Origin: VRUE01 sp036379955
GTDB taxonomy: Bacteria; Actinomycetota; Thermoleophilia; Solirubrobacterales; 70-9
Length of the DNA stretch: 49,879 nt
Assembly: GCA_036379955.1 (NCBI GenBank)
Contig: DASVFR010000036.1
Span: forward strand, 1 to 49,879
Direction of reading: 5' to 3'
The notes under the pieces: generated by a model
Seen by the model: only the letters and a program-made list of their open reading frames with translations
Told to the model about the DNA's origin: nothing
Databases searched by the model: none
Shown: positions 41,262 through 49,402 of the stretch, piece by piece
Layout: the number at the start of each line of letters is the position of its first letter
How positions within the stretch are numbered: the first letter of the stretch is position 1
Translations under genes and position numbers: made by a program

Positions 41262-42725
41262 GTGCCCGACGGCGACCCGCTGATCATCGTCTCCAACCGC
41301 GGCCCCGCCCAGTTCGAGCTGGACGCCAACGGCGAGCGCACCGTGCGGCGCGGCGGCGGCGGCCTGGTCACCGCGCTCTCCGGCCTCGTCTCCCACCGCG
41401 ACGCCCTCTGGATCGCCTCGGCGATGACCGACGAGGACGTCGCCGTCTCCGAGGAGGAGGGTGGCCCGGTGGAGATCTCGATCGGCGGGATCGACTACCG
41501 GGTGCTCTTGGTCGGCAGCGACCCCGAGGCCTACGACCGCTTCTACAACGTGATCGCCAACCCGATCCTCTGGTTCATCCAGCACTACCTCTGGGACCTC
41601 TCGAACGCGCCCGACATCCGCCAGGAGGAGCTTGACGCCTGGGACTTCGGCTACCAGACGGTTAACCGGGACATCGCGAGCGCCGTGCTCGCCCAGATCG
41701 AGGGCCGCGAGCGGCCGCTGGTGATGCTGCACGATTACCACCTCTACACCACGCCGGCGATGATCCGCGAGGCCCGCCCGGACGCTTTCCTCCATCACTT
41801 CGTCCATATCCCGTGGTCGCAGCCCGACAGCTGGCGGATCCTGCCCGGACGCATCCGCGAGGCGATCTTCCGCGGCATGCTCGCCAACGACATCATCGGC
41901 TTCCACACGCACTCCTACTGCGTCAACTTCATTCGCTGTTGCGACGAACTGCTGGAGGTCGACGTCGACTACGAGCGCTGTCTCGTGCGCCACGCGGGCG
42001 GCGAGACCCGCGCTCGCGCCTACCCGCTCTCGATCGACGCCGAGCGGTTGCGGCGGGCCGCCGAATCGCCGGAGGTGGCTGCGGCCGAGCGCGAGGTGCT
42101 CGAGCGTCGCCGCGAGCACCTGATCATCCGCGTCGACCGTGCCGACCTCTCCAAGAACGTGCTGCGCGGCTTCACCGCCTTCGACGCCTTCCTCACCCAG
42201 CACCCAGAGTTCCGCGAGCGGGTGACCTTCATCGCCCACCTGCAGCCCTCGCGCCAGGACGTGCCCGAGTACGCCGAGTACCTGGAGCGGATCGAGGCCC
42301 TGGTCGCCGTCGTCAACCACCGCCATGGCACCACCGACTGGATGCCGATCGACCTCAGGATCTACGAGGACTTCTACGACGCGGTCGCCCGCTACAAGCA
42401 CTTCGACCTGCTGATGGTCAACTCGATCTTCGACGGGATGAACCTGGTCGCCAAGGAGGCGCCGGCGGTCAACACCCGCGACGGGGTTCTGATCCTCTCC
42501 GAGAACACCGGCTCCCACCACGAGCTGGCCGACAGCGTCCTCTCGGTCAACCCCTTCGACATCCAGGAGCAGGCCGACGCCATCTACCGCGCCCTGACCA
42601 TGGACCCCGAGGAGCGCCGCGTCCGCGCCCAGCACCTCAAGGAGCTGGTCTTCTCGCGCAACCCGGGCGACTGGGTCGACGCCCAGCTGGCCGACATCGC
42701 CGAGCTGCGCGAGGCCGTCCGCTAG
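41262..42725 (+). CDS. otsA: GT20-family trehalose-6-phosphate synthase-like protein
   Basis: A 487-residue GT20 glycosyltransferase. IIVSNRGPAQFE and GGGGLVTALSGL form the N-terminal loop, followed by VMLHDYHLY (about 154-162), FVHIPWSQPDSW, IIGFHTHSY and IFDGMNLVAKEAP with ILSENTGSHHEL. OtsA makes trehalose-6-phosphate from UDP-glucose and glucose-6-phosphate. The usual R-L-D-Y-x-K-G loop reads R-A-D-L-S-K-N: Arg and Lys remain, but the glycine is replaced. The substrate could therefore differ (for example glucosylglycerol-phosphate synthase type). No phosphatase gene is near. It is convergent, 11 nt apart, with a TreT-like gene, which favours a trehalose role. Confidence 0.85.
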   Translation: MPDGDPLIIVSNRGPAQFELDANGERTVRRGGGGLVTALSGLVSHRDALWIASAMTDEDVAVSEEEGGPVEISIGGIDYRVLLVGSDPEAYDRFYNVIANPILWFIQHYLWDLSNAPDIRQEELDAWDFGYQTVNRDIASAVLAQIEGRERPLVMLHDYHLYTTPAMIREARPDAFLHHFVHIPWSQPDSWRILPGRIREAIFRGMLANDIIGFHTHSYCVNFIRCCDELLEVDVDYERCLVRHAGGETRARAYPLSIDAERLRRAAESPEVAAAEREVLERRREHLIIRVDRADLSKNVLRGFTAFDAFLTQHPEFRERVTFIAHLQPSRQDVPEYAEYLERIEALVAVVNHRHGTTDWMPIDLRIYEDFYDAVARYKHFDLLMVNSIFDGMNLVAKEAPAVNTRDGVLILSENTGSHHELADSVLSVNPFDIQEQADAIYRALTMDPEERRVRAQHLKELVFSRNPGDWVDAQLADIAELREAVR

Positions 42726-42736
42726 GGCGCGGCGGC

Positions 42737-43975
42737 TCAGGCCTCCAGCTCGGCGAACAGCTCCATCCAGTCGCGCAGCAGGCGCGGCGAGAGGAACTCG
42801 CGGCGAGCGTGTTCCTTGCCCGCCCGCCCCAGGTTCATGCCCAGCTCCGGGTCGGCGAGGATCTCCAGGCAGCGCCGCGCGCACTCCTCGGGCGAGTCGA
42901 CGAGGAAGCCGCTGACGCCGTTCTCGATCTGCAGCGGGATGCCGCCGACGTTGCCGGCGACGGTCGGGCGGCCCTTCCAGAGCGCCTCGGTCACGGTCAG
43001 GCCGAAGCCCTCGCGAATCGACTTCTGCAGGCAGACGTCCGACTGGGACTGGAAGGCGTTGACCTCGATCGCGCCGACGTTGTTGAGGTTGTTGAGGATC
43101 TTGATGTCCTCGTCGCCGTCGGCGTACTCGAAGGTGTGCTGGAAGAACTCCCAGCCCTCGGGATCGTCGGTCGCCATCGAGCCGACCAGGGCGAGCTGCA
43201 CGTCGGGCACCTCCTCGTGGACGATGCGGTAGGCGTCGATCACCCCCATCGGGTCCTTCCAGGGGTCGAAGCGGGAGACCTGGGTGAGCAGCGGACGGTC
43301 GACGTCGATCCCGAACTGGCGGCAGACGAAGGCCGCGTCGTCGGGCGAGAAGGCCATGTTCTTCGGCGAGAGCGGGTCGATCGCCGGCGGGATGATCTTC
43401 ACCCCGTTGTGCCCGTCGACTCCCTGCGGCACGTAGGCGGGCATGTGCCAGACGGTCGCGTCGTACTCCTCGATCATCGGCAGCAGGCGCGAGATCGGCT
43501 CTGGGTTGGGCTCGGAGAGGTCGATGTGGCAGCGCCAGATCCAGTTGCGCCCCTTCGCCCCGGCGCCCCGGCGCAGGCCGATCGGCTGCGGGTCGTGGAC
43601 GATCACCGTGTCCCACTCGCCCTGCAGGCCGTCGGCGTTGATCGCGTTGATCTCGTCGAAGACCTCCCACTGCTCGGCGCTCAGCGTCTCCTCCGCGCCC
43701 TGCAGCGAGTTGTGCAGGAGCTTGGTGGCGTTGAAGAACTCCTCCTTGCCGAAGATCACCTGCCAGTGGGCGTCGAGGCCGACGTCCCGCATCAGCGGCA
43801 CGATCGTGTAGAGGATCTCCGAGACGCCGCCGCCGAAGGCAGTGGCGCTGACGTGCAGGACCCGGTGGCCCTTCATCGGCTCCGCCAGCTCGCGAATGCG
43901 CTCGATCGTCTCCTTGCCGGCGATGTGGGTGTAGTCGGCGAGGGACTTCTGGCCTAGGGAGACTTCCTGAAGCAT
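42737..43975 (-). CDS. treT: TreT-type trehalose synthase (GT4 glycosyltransferase)
   Basis: A 412-residue GT4 enzyme of the trehalose glycosyltransferring synthase family, which joins NDP-glucose and free glucose. HVSATAFGGGVSEIL is the N-terminal glycine loop. WIWRCHIDLSEPNP, LLTQVSRFDPWKDPMGVIDA and QKSIREGFGLTVTEALWKG, with the E-x7-E sugar-nucleotide motif, follow in order. Length matches TreT. The N-terminus (LADYTHIAGKETIERIRELA) is also typical. ATG 43975 is used; TAGAAC lies 6 nt upstream. Together with the convergent GT20 gene it gives two separate routes to trehalose, used as a compatible solute or glycolipid sugar. Confidence 0.88.
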   Translation of the reverse strand: MLQEVSLGQKSLADYTHIAGKETIERIRELAEPMKGHRVLHVSATAFGGGVSEILYTIVPLMRDVGLDAHWQVIFGKEEFFNATKLLHNSLQGAEETLSAEQWEVFDEINAINADGLQGEWDTVIVHDPQPIGLRRGAGAKGRNWIWRCHIDLSEPNPEPISRLLPMIEEYDATVWHMPAYVPQGVDGHNGVKIIPPAIDPLSPKNMAFSPDDAAFVCRQFGIDVDRPLLTQVSRFDPWKDPMGVIDAYRIVHEEVPDVQLALVGSMATDDPEGWEFFQHTFEYADGDEDIKILNNLNNVGAIEVNAFQSQSDVCLQKSIREGFGLTVTEALWKGRPTVAGNVGGIPLQIENGVSGFLVDSPEECARRCLEILADPELGMNLGRAGKEHARREFLSPRLLRDWMELFAELEA

Positions 43976-44011
43976 CCGGGAGTTCTACAGCAGCGCTCCC
44001 CCGTCAACGGC

Positions 44012-45205
44012 TCAGCCGGACGGACGTCTGCCGAGCTTCACGTTGACCCTCTCGCGTTCAGCGCCATGGAGGACCAGCAAGGTGACTTTGTCGCCGGGCT
44101 GCTGGGTGGCGATCAGGCGAGCGAGGTCGTCCGGCCCTACCACCGGATGGCCGTCGATCGCGAGGATCACGTCGCCGCCCGCGCGATAGGCGCCGGCCTG
44201 GAAGCGCACCCGTTCGTCGCCGCCTTCCAGGCCCGCTTCGTCGGCCGGGCTGTTGGGCACGACTTCGGACAGCAGGCCGCCGTGGTCGGTGTCGAGGCCG
44301 AGCTTGCGCCCCAGCTGCGGGTAGAGGGCCTGGCTGGTGACGCCGATGTAGGCGTATTCGGCCTCGCCGTCGGCTTGCAGCTGCGCGATCGAGCGCTTGA
44401 CCGCCGAGATCGGCACCGCGAACCCGACGCCGTCGTTGGCGCCCGATTCGGTCTCGATCTGCTGGTTGATGCCGATCACTCGGGCGCCGGCGTCGAGCAG
44501 GGGCCCACCCGAGTTGCCGGGATTGATCGAGGCGTCGGTCTGGATCGCCCCGTCGATCTGGAACTTGGTCAGCGATTCGACCGAGCGCTGAGTGGCGGAG
44601 ACGACCCCGACCGAGAGCGATTGCTGCTCGCCGAATGGGCTGCCGATCGCCGCGACCGGCTGGCCGACGACGAGGTCTCTGTCGCTGCCCAGCTCGAGCG
44701 GGTGCAGGGCGAAGCCGTCGGGCTTGACCTCGAGCAGGGCGACGTCGGCGAACGGGTCGAAGCCGACGATCTTGGCGGGGAGGACGTTGCGATCGGGGAA
44801 CTCGACGTAGACGGCCTTTGCCGGCTCGCGTTTGCCGCTCGATTCGTCGGTGACGACGTGCGCGTTGGTGACGATGCGGCCCGCCGTGTCGAGGACGAAG
44901 CCCGAGCCCTCGGCGGCACCGCCGCTGCCGCCGAAGACCGAGCGGATCGTGACCACCCCCGGCGAAGCTTCGCGGAAGACCTTGGCCGCGTCGAAGCCGC
45001 TCTCGGCCGTCTCGACGATCACCCGCGGAGTCTGGGTGGTCCGTCTGGCTGTCCCTTCGTGGGCTTCGGGCGAGTCTTCGCCCCCGCCGGAGCCACCGCA
45101 GCCGGCCGCCAGCAGCCCTAGCGCGACCACCGCGGCGACCCCCCTCCCACCGCGGGTGCAACGCTTTCTACGTCTATTGCCTGTACTACGCGTTGCACCC
45201 GTCAC
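44012..45205 (-). CDS. HtrA/DegP-like serine protease, lipoprotein
   Basis: A 397-residue envelope protease. Lipobox LLAAGC (C36) anchors it. The trypsin-like domain has the triad H116 (TNAHVV), D154 (FADVALLEV) and S232 (NPGNSGGPLL). A PDZ domain (about 300-390: YIGVTSQALYPQLG, VVPNSPADEAGLEGGD, GPDDLARLIATQQPGDKV) follows. GTG 45205 overlaps the histidine-kinase stop by 4 nt (GTGA), which fixes the start. The first 20 codons therefore run through a 47-bp palindromic element. It degrades or refolds damaged exported proteins and is co-transcribed with the two-component pair. Confidence 0.93.
   Translation of the reverse strand: MTGATRSTGNRRRKRCTRGGRGVAAVVALGLLAAGCGGSGGGEDSPEAHEGTARRTTQTPRVIVETAESGFDAAKVFREASPGVVTIRSVFGGSGGAAEGSGFVLDTAGRIVTNAHVVTDESSGKREPAKAVYVEFPDRNVLPAKIVGFDPFADVALLEVKPDGFALHPLELGSDRDLVVGQPVAAIGSPFGEQQSLSVGVVSATQRSVESLTKFQIDGAIQTDASINPGNSGGPLLDAGARVIGINQQIETESGANDGVGFAVPISAVKRSIAQLQADGEAEYAYIGVTSQALYPQLGRKLGLDTDHGGLLSEVVPNSPADEAGLEGGDERVRFQAGAYRAGGDVILAIDGHPVVGPDDLARLIATQQPGDKVTLLVLHGAERERVNVKLGRRPSG
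45154..45200 (-). repeat. 47-bp dispersed palindromic element, copy 2, inside the protease gene
   Basis: Matches 8158-8204 at 38 of 47 positions without gaps, with 10-bp (here 11-bp) terminal arms. It lies in the N-terminal codons of the HtrA gene and is read in frame as a basic segment (GATRSTGNRRRKRCT) of the signal peptide n-region. After it comes a G-rich run, as after copy 1. Confidence 0.85.
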
Positions 45206-46272
45206 GCTGGGGCCTTGGAGGCGAGCGCTCGCGGTGGCTCGGGGATGGCCGCCCGCGAGTGCGGGAGGTCGAGGGTGAAGGCGGTGAAGCGCTTGCTGGA
45301 GGCGATCGCGACCCGGCCCTGCATCCGCTGCGCCAACTCGCGGGCGATCGCCAGGCCGAGGCCCGAGCCACCTGCGGAGTCGGCGGTGTAGAAGCGCTCG
45401 AAGATGCGGCTCTGCACGCTGAGCGGTATCCCCGGCCCTTCGTCGGAGACGGTCAGCTCGGCACGGCGGTTGGCGGAGTAGGTGGTCACGGTGACCTTGG
45501 TGCCCTCGGGGGTGTGGGTGAGGGCGTTGTCGAGCAGGATACGGATCACCTGTCGCACCCGGTCGGGGTCGCCGCTGGCGATCACCGGCGCCGCCGGAGT
45601 GCGCAGCTCCAGGCGCGAGCCGTGCCCGTCGGCCCGCGGCCCGAACTCACGCGACACTTCGCGCGCCACGGAGCTGAGGTCGACGGCGCTGCTCTTCATC
45701 GCCACGGCGCCGGCGTCGAGCTGGGAGAGGTCGAGCAGGTCGGCGGTGAGCTTGGTCAGGCGCTCGATCTGCTGGCGCATCGTGTGCACGAACTCGGCCC
45801 GCTCCTCGGGGCTCGGATCGTCCTCCTCGAGCAGCTCGACGAAGCCGCCGAGGCTGAAGATCGGCGTGCGCAGCTCGTGGGAAGCATTGGCGATGAACTG
45901 CTTGCGGGCGCTGTCGAGCTCGGCCAGGCGGCGCTGCATCTCGTTGAAGGTGCGGGCTAGCGAGCCGAGCTGGCCGGCCGAGGAGATCGGGATCGGGGTT
46001 TCGAAGTTGCCGTCGGCGACCTTGCGGGCGGCCTCCTGCAGGCGGCGGATGTTGTCGCCCGCCAAACGAGCGAAGTAGATCCCGACGCCGAGGGTGAGGG
46101 CGAAGGCGATCAGGCCGCCGATCAGGATCTGGGCTTTGACCGCTCCCAGGCCGCTGGCGGCGCCGCCGATCGCGACCGCGTAGGCGTAGACGACGATCGT
46201 CGTGCCGACCGCGATCGCCACCGCGATCACGGTGATCCGGTTGCCCAGGTTGGTCAGCTTGAGGCGGGACAA
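45202..46272 (-). CDS. Sensor histidine kinase
   Basis: A 356-residue membrane sensor. Two membrane helices (about 12-38 and 45-66) flank a very short outside loop, so it probably senses within the membrane. A HAMP linker (about 67-120) precedes the H-box FIANASHELRTPIFSLGG. The kinase core has N-box ILLDNALTHTPEG, G1 VSDEGPGIP, F-box IFERFY and G2 GGSGLGLAIA. It phosphorylates the regulator encoded one base upstream. The GTGA overlap with the HtrA gene suggests that the system controls envelope stress, as CpxA/DegP or MprB/PepD do. Confidence 0.94.
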   Translation of the reverse strand: MSRLKLTNLGNRITVIAVAIAVGTTIVVYAYAVAIGGAASGLGAVKAQILIGGLIAFALTLGVGIYFARLAGDNIRRLQEAARKVADGNFETPIPISSAGQLGSLARTFNEMQRRLAELDSARKQFIANASHELRTPIFSLGGFVELLEEDDPSPEERAEFVHTMRQQIERLTKLTADLLDLSQLDAGAVAMKSSAVDLSSVAREVSREFGPRADGHGSRLELRTPAAPVIASGDPDRVRQVIRILLDNALTHTPEGTKVTVTTYSANRRAELTVSDEGPGIPLSVQSRIFERFYTADSAGGSGLGLAIARELAQRMQGRVAIASSKRFTAFTLDLPHSRAAIPEPPRALASKAPA

Positions 46273-46273
46273 C

Positions 46274-46969
<696 letters not shown>

Positions 46970-46982
46970 CCCCCAAAGGGTA
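46970..46982 (-). promoter_or_regulatory. Putative -10 box of the regulator-kinase-protease operon
   Basis: Minus-strand TACCCT (46982-46977) lies 7 nt before ATG 46969. The intervening G-run (GGGGG) is not a canonical Shine-Dalgarno. Confidence 0.35.
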
Positions 46983-47057
46983 TCCCGGACCCCCTTGGAC
47001 AGATGTGCGAGTACCAATTATTAAGGGTGTCCGCCGGGTAGCCGATATGAGCCCCAG

Positions 47058-47234
47058 ATGGAGACGCGACGCCTGAAGAGCCTGGTCGAGACGGGCCACT
47101 ACAAGCCCGAGCCGGCCTTGGTGGCTGCCGCCATGCTGCGGCGCCGCGGCGTTCGCGCCCTGCTTGGCGACGACGACTTCAGCTCAGCTGGTCGAATCCC
47201 CCAGGCTCCAGCGCCTCGCCACCGGGCAGCCTGA
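47058..47234 (+). CDS. Small FlgM-like protein (putative anti-sigma factor)
   Basis: A 58-residue ORF from ATG 47058. LKSLVETGHYKPEPALVAAAMLRR resembles the C-terminal helix region of FlgM-type anti-sigma-28 factors (short helix, G-x-Y-x-x-x-P, then A-x-x-ML). A second basic helix and LLGDDDF follow. The last 56 nt overlap the 3' end of thiL on the other strand, and the final 15 residues look unconstrained. No flagellar genes are in the window, so the partner is unknown. It is divergent from the response regulator. Moderate confidence, from pattern only. Confidence 0.45.
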   Translation: METRRLKSLVETGHYKPEPALVAAAMLRRRGVRALLGDDDFSSAGRIPQAPAPRHRAA

Positions 47235-48192
47235 TCTCGACCCCCTTGCCCGCGACGGTCTCGCCGATCGCGGTCAGCTCGATCCCTTCCGCCTCGTGCA
47301 CCGCGCGCTTCGCCTCCTCGAGGCGCTCGGCGGGCACGGTTGCCAGCAGCTCGTAGTCCTCGCCGCCGCCGAGGGCGAGGCGCCAGGGGTCACTTTCCGC
47401 GAGCGCCGCGACCTCGCGCACGCCTGGGGCGAGGGGGACCGTTGCCACATCGATGCGCAATCGAATCCCGCTCTGCTCGGCGAGGTGCCCGCCATCGGCG
47501 CCAAGCCCGTCGCTGACGTCGATCATCGCCGTCGCGCCGGCCCTGGCGAGCGCTCGGCCGCCGCCCAGGCGGGGCATGGGTTCGAGCTGACGGGCGCAGA
47601 GTGCCTCCTCCGTCGATCCTCGATTTGTCCCCCCTATAGGGGGTGAAACCCTCGGATCGGCGTTGAGGTTGGGGTTCTGGAGCAGGGCGAGGCCGGCCGC
47701 GGCGCCGCCCAGCTCGCCGGTGAGGACGAGCGCGTCGCCGGGCCGGGCTCCGGCGCGGGTGACGAAGTCGCCGGCAGTGGGGGCGTGGCCGACGACGGTC
47801 AGCGCCAGGAAGAGCTCGGCCGCGCGGGTCAGGTCGCCTCCGGCGAGGCTCGTGCCGGTTGCCGTGGCAAGACCGATCATGCCGTCGAGCAGCTCGACGC
47901 ACTCGTCCTCGCCGAGATCGGAGGGAACTCCCAGCACGACGTAGGCCTCTCCCGGCTCGGCGCCCATCGCCGCCAGGTCGGAGAGCGCCGCGGCCAGCGC
48001 CTTGTGGCCGATCTGGCGCAGGCTCGCCCGCCCACGCTGGAAGTGGACGCCGTCGACGACCGCGTCGACCGAGGTCGCCGTGGCGCCGCCGGGCGCCGTC
48101 ACCGCTGCGTCGTCGCCAGAGCCGAGCCGCAACTGCGGTCCGCCGGGCGGAAGCCGTTCCCGTACGCGCGCCAGCAGCTCGAACTCGCCCAT
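47179..48192 (-). CDS. thiL: Thiamine-monophosphate kinase
   Basis: A 337-residue ThiL, which phosphorylates thiamine monophosphate to the diphosphate cofactor. Motifs are the N-terminal RLGSGDDAAVTAPGG, SVDAVVDGVHF, HKALAAALSDLAAMGAEP, LAGGDLTRA, MIDVSDGLGADGGHLA and LGGGEDYELLATV. ATG 48192 (MGEFELLARV) is the usual ThiL start; the frame upstream runs through a palindrome and is not believed. Between GLALLQN and RQLEPMPR it holds about 15 extra residues (DPRVSPPIGGTNRGS) that coincide with a DNA palindrome. No TPP riboswitch is seen upstream. Confidence 0.95.
   Translation of the reverse strand: MGEFELLARVRERLPPGGPQLRLGSGDDAAVTAPGGATATSVDAVVDGVHFQRGRASLRQIGHKALAAALSDLAAMGAEPGEAYVVLGVPSDLGEDECVELLDGMIGLATATGTSLAGGDLTRAAELFLALTVVGHAPTAGDFVTRAGARPGDALVLTGELGGAAAGLALLQNPNLNADPRVSPPIGGTNRGSTEEALCARQLEPMPRLGGGRALARAGATAMIDVSDGLGADGGHLAEQSGIRLRIDVATVPLAPGVREVAALAESDPWRLALGGGEDYELLATVPAERLEEAKRAVHEAEGIELTAIGETVAGKGVEIRLPGGEALEPGGFDQLS
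47614..47659. repeat. Palindrome inserted in frame in thiL
   Basis: Outer arms CGATCC / GGATCG (47614-47619, 47654-47659) and an inner CCCCCTATAGGGGG core, with imperfect pairing between. It encodes the extra SPPIGGT loop of ThiL. The core (TTT, then CCCCC, CTATAGG, GG and AAA) resembles the hemL-leader hairpin at 6843-6889. Confidence 0.65.
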
Positions 48193-48215
48193 CGCCCAAT
48201 TCTCCCGCTTCTGCT

Positions 48216-48258
48216 GACTTCGTCTTTCGTTCCGGATAACGGAACGAAAGACGAAGTC
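48216..48258. repeat. Perfect 43-bp hairpin upstream of thiL and the LPG-synthase-like gene
   Basis: Perfect 19-bp arms (48216-48234 and 48240-48258) with a GATAA loop in the divergent spacer. Not a terminator by position. It may be a mobile palindromic element or a regulatory site for both genes. Confidence 0.75.
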
Positions 48259-48296
48259 ACGCTCGTGGCACGTGGCATCACTAAGGTGCGATTGAG

Positions 48297-49376
48297 GTGG
48301 GTGAGCGCAGGCAGCCATTTCTGCACCGGCTCGGCGAGGCCGGGGCGAACGTCGGATCCAAGCCGCCGCGCAGCAAGCGCGTGCGTCTAGCGATCCAGCT
48401 CGGCATCGCCATCCTCGTCTTCGGCTTCCTCGTCCTCACCGTGGTCGATCAGTGGTCGGAGATCAAGGACGAAGGGGTCCACTTCCACGTCGGCTGGCTG
48501 ATCCCGGCCCTCGTGGTCCTGCCGATCTTCTACGCGCTCAACGCGGTCGGCTGGGACCTAATCCTGCGCTTCCTCGGCTACCGGTTGGGCGCCGGTCGGG
48601 CTCAGGTCGCCTGGGGCCAGCCGCTGCTCGCCCGCTACGTGCCCGGCAGCGTCCTCTACGTGCTCGGCCGGGTCCTGCTCTCCGAGCGTGCGGGGGTGCC
48701 GCGGCGACTTACCGTCGCCAGCATCGTCTACGAACAGGCGCTGCAGGCGACTTCGGCGATCGCCGTCGCCGCCTACTTCATCATCGACCACCCCGACCTG
48801 CAGGGGCAGCCGTGGCGCTGGGCCGTGCTGGCGCTGATCCCACTGGCGATCGCGCTCCTGCACCCCCGGGTCTTCGGACCGATCGCCAACCGGGTGCTGC
48901 GCGCCTTCGGCCGCGATCCACTGCCCGAGGTGATGTCGCTCGGCGGTGTCTTCGCCGTCCTCGCCTTCTACACGCTCAACTGGGGCGTGGTCGCGGTCGG
49001 GCTCTGGTGCGTCGCCCGCTCGGTCAGCGACATCCCGGCGAGCGAGATCCCCGCCGTCGGCTCGGCGCAGGCCTTCGGCTACGTCGCGGCGCTTGCCACG
49101 CTGGTCGCGCCTGCCGGCCTCGGCATCCGCGACGCGGCCTTCGCTTGGGCCGTCAAGGTGGCGACTCCCGGCAACAGCTTCGCCGTCGCTTCCTTGATCG
49201 CGATCGTCGTGCGGGGGGTGATGACCGTGGTCGAGATCGTCTACGTCGCCGTTGTGACGGCGCTGGGACGCAGGGAGGGGTGGAGCATCCACACGGGCGT
49301 TATCCATCCCTCGCCCGAGGAGGTGGAAGCCGAGGGCGGAGTGCCTCTCGCCCCGACAAGTCAGAGCACTAATTAG
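48297..49376 (+). CDS. LPG-synthase-like (UPF0104) integral membrane protein
   Basis: A 359-residue membrane protein like the transmembrane half of lysylphosphatidylglycerol synthases. About eight hydrophobic segments are visible (LAIQLGIAILVFGFLVLTVV, VGWLIPALVVLPIFYAL and so on). Family motifs are GQPLLARYVPGSVLYVLGR and VAPAGLGIRDAAFAWA. The aminoacyl-transfer domain of MprF is missing, so it is more likely a lipid flippase or a helper of glycolipid synthesis. GTG 48297 is used. The last codons lie in a 30-bp palindrome that is the shared terminator with the convergent glycosyltransferase gene. Confidence 0.85.
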   Translation: MGERRQPFLHRLGEAGANVGSKPPRSKRVRLAIQLGIAILVFGFLVLTVVDQWSEIKDEGVHFHVGWLIPALVVLPIFYALNAVGWDLILRFLGYRLGAGRAQVAWGQPLLARYVPGSVLYVLGRVLLSERAGVPRRLTVASIVYEQALQATSAIAVAAYFIIDHPDLQGQPWRWAVLALIPLAIALLHPRVFGPIANRVLRAFGRDPLPEVMSLGGVFAVLAFYTLNWGVVAVGLWCVARSVSDIPASEIPAVGSAQAFGYVAALATLVAPAGLGIRDAAFAWAVKVATPGNSFAVASLIAIVVRGVMTVVEIVYVAVVTALGRREGWSIHTGVIHPSPEEVEAEGGVPLAPTSQSTN

Positions 49377-49387
49377 TGCTCTGACTT
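49358..49387. terminator. Perfect 30-bp palindrome, bidirectional terminator
   Basis: A perfect palindrome (49358-49372 and 49373-49387) with no spacer, containing AGCACTAATTAGTGCT in the centre and short A and T runs at its ends. It covers the last codons of the + strand gene and ends 15 nt before the stop of the convergent gene. Confidence 0.7.
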
Positions 49388-49402
49388 TGAGTATCCGCCG
49401 GT

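Noticed and set aside
40962..43670. A 902-codon open frame on the minus strand across otsA and treT
   Set aside because: It is the shadow of two well-supported genes. Its translation is Arg/Asp/Val-rich low-complexity sequence without any domain, and part runs antisense through the GT20 motifs.
48193..48296. TPP riboswitch upstream of thiL
   Set aside because: The spacer is filled by a simple perfect hairpin; the conserved CTGAGA and ACCTGATC elements of TPP riboswitches are absent.
48193..48318. N-terminal extension of ThiL
   Set aside because: The extension is encoded by the perfect hairpin at 48216-48258 and lacks similarity to ThiL. The family start is at MGEFELL.
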